Below are positions 62,601 to 64,000 of a DNA stretch of 64,000 bases, piece after piece. Where the stretch lies: the NCBI GenBank assembly GCA_048213135.1, contig PS015015.1:1-64000 (forward strand). Direction: 5' to 3'. Source of the DNA: Reclinomonas americana ATCC 50394 (taxonomy: Eukaryota > Jakobida > Jakobea > Jakobida). Positions within the stretch are counted from its first letter, which is position 1. Each line of letters begins with the position of its first letter. The position numbers were made by a program, and so were the translations under genes. Under the pieces are notes generated by a model. That model ran no database searches. It was given only the letters and a program-made list of their open reading frames with translations, and was not told the origin of the DNA.

Positions 62601-63412
62601 GCTTGATGACACCCGACAGTACTTGGATCAACTGCGCTCGGCACTGAACGAGAACGCTCGCGATCGGCTCGTGGACTACCGAACTGCGTCGACAGTGCTG
62701 CCGCGTTTGATTCGCATGTGTACGGACAGCTCCGAGCTCGACGTCTTCAAACGAGAAGGTGCGCTTGCCTACTGCTGTTACGGGAAGGAGATTGGTGGGT
62801 GTTGACTCGGCTGGTCTCAGGTGCCCCAATTCGCTCACGGCAGATTCTGTTTCGCGAGTGTGGAGTTTCGTTGTCGGTCATCGCTGTGCGCTCTGCTAGT
62901 TGGTGCTGACCGATTGCGATAGATGTACGCGTTCCTGGCACAACTGGCCGCGGCCATCACAAACTCGCGTGATGTGGAGGCTCGTGGCGAGGCCGGCAGT
63001 GTGGTCACGGATACGCTGCGACTTGTCTTCCGGCTCATGAAGCAGATGAGCAAGCAGTACCCGCTCAATCTCTCGCTGTTCCAGCGTGACCTGCCGCTCT
63101 TGCTCGAGTTCTTTGGACGCGATGTCGGCGCCGAGGCCGCCATCATGGAACTGTTGCGTCTCCGAAAAGAAGCAGCAATCGTATCCGCGTGCAATGTTCT
63201 GACACCACCCCGCCCTCTGCTGTTTCACAGTTTCTCGAGCAACAGCCACAGCCTCGTGCGCCAGATCGACTACAAGTACATTCAGTTCTTCATCGATTTG
63301 CCTCGTCGGCGGGGCTTCACATTTGAGTTTCGTGTATGTGCGTTGCTGGCATCGTCGCCGCTCATGACTAACAAATTGAGTCTTAAAGGCACTTGCCGTT
63401 CCTCATCGAGTT
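59663..63412 (+). CDS. Inositol 1,4,5-trisphosphate receptor-family channel, N-terminal part
   Basis: The start MSSRSPPPLLVGDGRSTTPT at 59663 opens a disordered leader. The Ins145 suppressor-type domain follows: RFLRFGDRIVLMHADMRGFI, VDDRVGLTAGTPGN, YELTPITSYKAQSAFTRRLK and GSFNLGQIVGTSLELYKRRL. MIR repeats come next: VTYGTVVQLRHVRWGHYVTV, FRAEGERVQIGDLVSFLNRK, AGDTVRIFHPQRDGYVARVV, FGQTFRLRHVLTGAYLRVEP and VSLRHAATGLYLSN. A roughly 100-residue Asp/Gly/Ser insert (61.64-61.92 kb) splits the MIR region. Helical RIH-type sequence follows (YLDQLRSALNENARDRLVDY; YPLNLSLFQRDLPLLLEFFG), and the gene runs into the terminal gap, so the pore is not seen. These channels release Ca2+ from the ER. The TTGR-type ligand loop of animal receptors is not evident, so IP3 binding is uncertain. 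Confidence 0.85.
61328..61381. repeat. (CCA)n tract within an intron
   Basis: About 16 CCA units running directly into the splice acceptor (ccaccaccacag) of the IP3-receptor gene; a pyrimidine-poor acceptor tract. Confidence 0.75.
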
Positions 63413-64000
63413 NNNNNNNNNNNNNNNNNNNNNNNNNNNNNNNNNNNNNNNNNNNNNNNNNNNNNNNNNNNNNNNNNNNNNNNNNNNNNNNNNNNNNNNN
63501 NNNNNNNNNNNNNNNNNNNNNNNNNNNNNNNNNNNNNNNNNNNNNNNNNNNNNNNNNNNNNNNNNNNNNNNNNNNNNNNNNNNNNNNNNNNNNNNNNNNN
63601 NNNNNNNNNNNNNNNNNNNNNNNNNNNNNNNNNNNNNNNNNNNNNNNNNNNNNNNNNNNNNNNNNNNNNNNNNNNNNNNNNNNNNNNNNNNNNNNNNNNN
63701 NNNNNNNNNNNNNNNNNNNNNNNNNNNNNNNNNNNNNNNNNNNNNNNNNNNNNNNNNNNNNNNNNNNNNNNNNNNNNNNNNNNNNNNNNNNNNNNNNNNN
63801 NNNNNNNNNNNNNNNNNNNNNNNNNNNNNNNNNNNNNNNNNNNNNNNNNNNNNNNNNNNNNNNNNNNNNNNNNNNNNNNNNNNNNNNNNNNNNNNNNNNN
63901 NNNNNNNNNNNNNNNNNNNNNNNNNNNNNNNNNNNNNNNNNNNNNNNNNNNNNNNNNNNNNNNNNNNNNNNNNNNNNNNNNNNNNNNNNNNNNNNNNNNN
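63413..64000. other. Assembly gap (N) to the window end
   Basis: 588 N; hides the continuation of the IP3-receptor gene. Confidence 0.95.

Overview
The window is nuclear DNA from a unicellular eukaryote that I cannot name. Genes are dense, on both strands and rich in short introns, mostly about 40-180 nt with GT...AG ends. Many acceptors sit inside CA-rich tracts. TAA, TAG and TGA all act as stops, so the code looks standard. The gene set is eukaryotic: TIM44, DJ-1, mitochondrial bL36, INO80-complex subunits, FAD synthase, MMADHC, a SETD3-like SET protein, a Yip1-family protein and an IP3-receptor-family channel. An IP3 receptor with NFRKB would fit a holozoan, apusomonad or similar free-living protist, but that is inference. 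Ten runs of N interrupt the sequence. The bases beside three large gaps decay into T-A-C-G flow-order strings typical of 454 read tails, so they are artefact.

Layout: 0-5.5 kb holds the start of a Q/H/P-rich gene, a GST-hemerythrin fusion, and a Rab-like pseudo-GTPase fused to a U-box. From 5.8 to 12 kb lies a run of mitochondrial genes: TIM44, DJ-1, an unknown protein with a presequence, and bL36m. From 12 to 18 kb an INO80B/Ies2-like gene (possibly continuing into a Q-rich gene) converges on an NFRKB-like gene. From 18.6 to 26.5 kb a very large gene encodes a soluble-adenylyl-cyclase-like protein whose catalytic and nucleotide-binding motifs are degraded. From 26.7 to 33.5 kb a large secreted protein carries coiled coil, alternating Arg and Asp blocks, and five copies of an apparently new four-cysteine module. 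A second signal-peptide gene diverges from it.

From 34.5 to 44.8 kb a TPR-like protein with a very long disordered tail is followed by a DEAD-box helicase and FAD synthase (divergent), two disordered proteins (divergent), MMADHC, a small acidic coiled-coil protein, a SET-domain protein, a Yip1-family protein, an unknown multipass membrane protein, and the N-terminal part of an IP3 receptor that runs off into a terminal gap.

Most neighbours are convergent or divergent with 30-600 bp between them. Larger divergent spacers carry CG-rich palindromes containing TCGCGA. Exon boundaries were placed by hand from reading-frame continuity and GT/AG sites. Phases agree across most junctions, and doubtful ones are stated.
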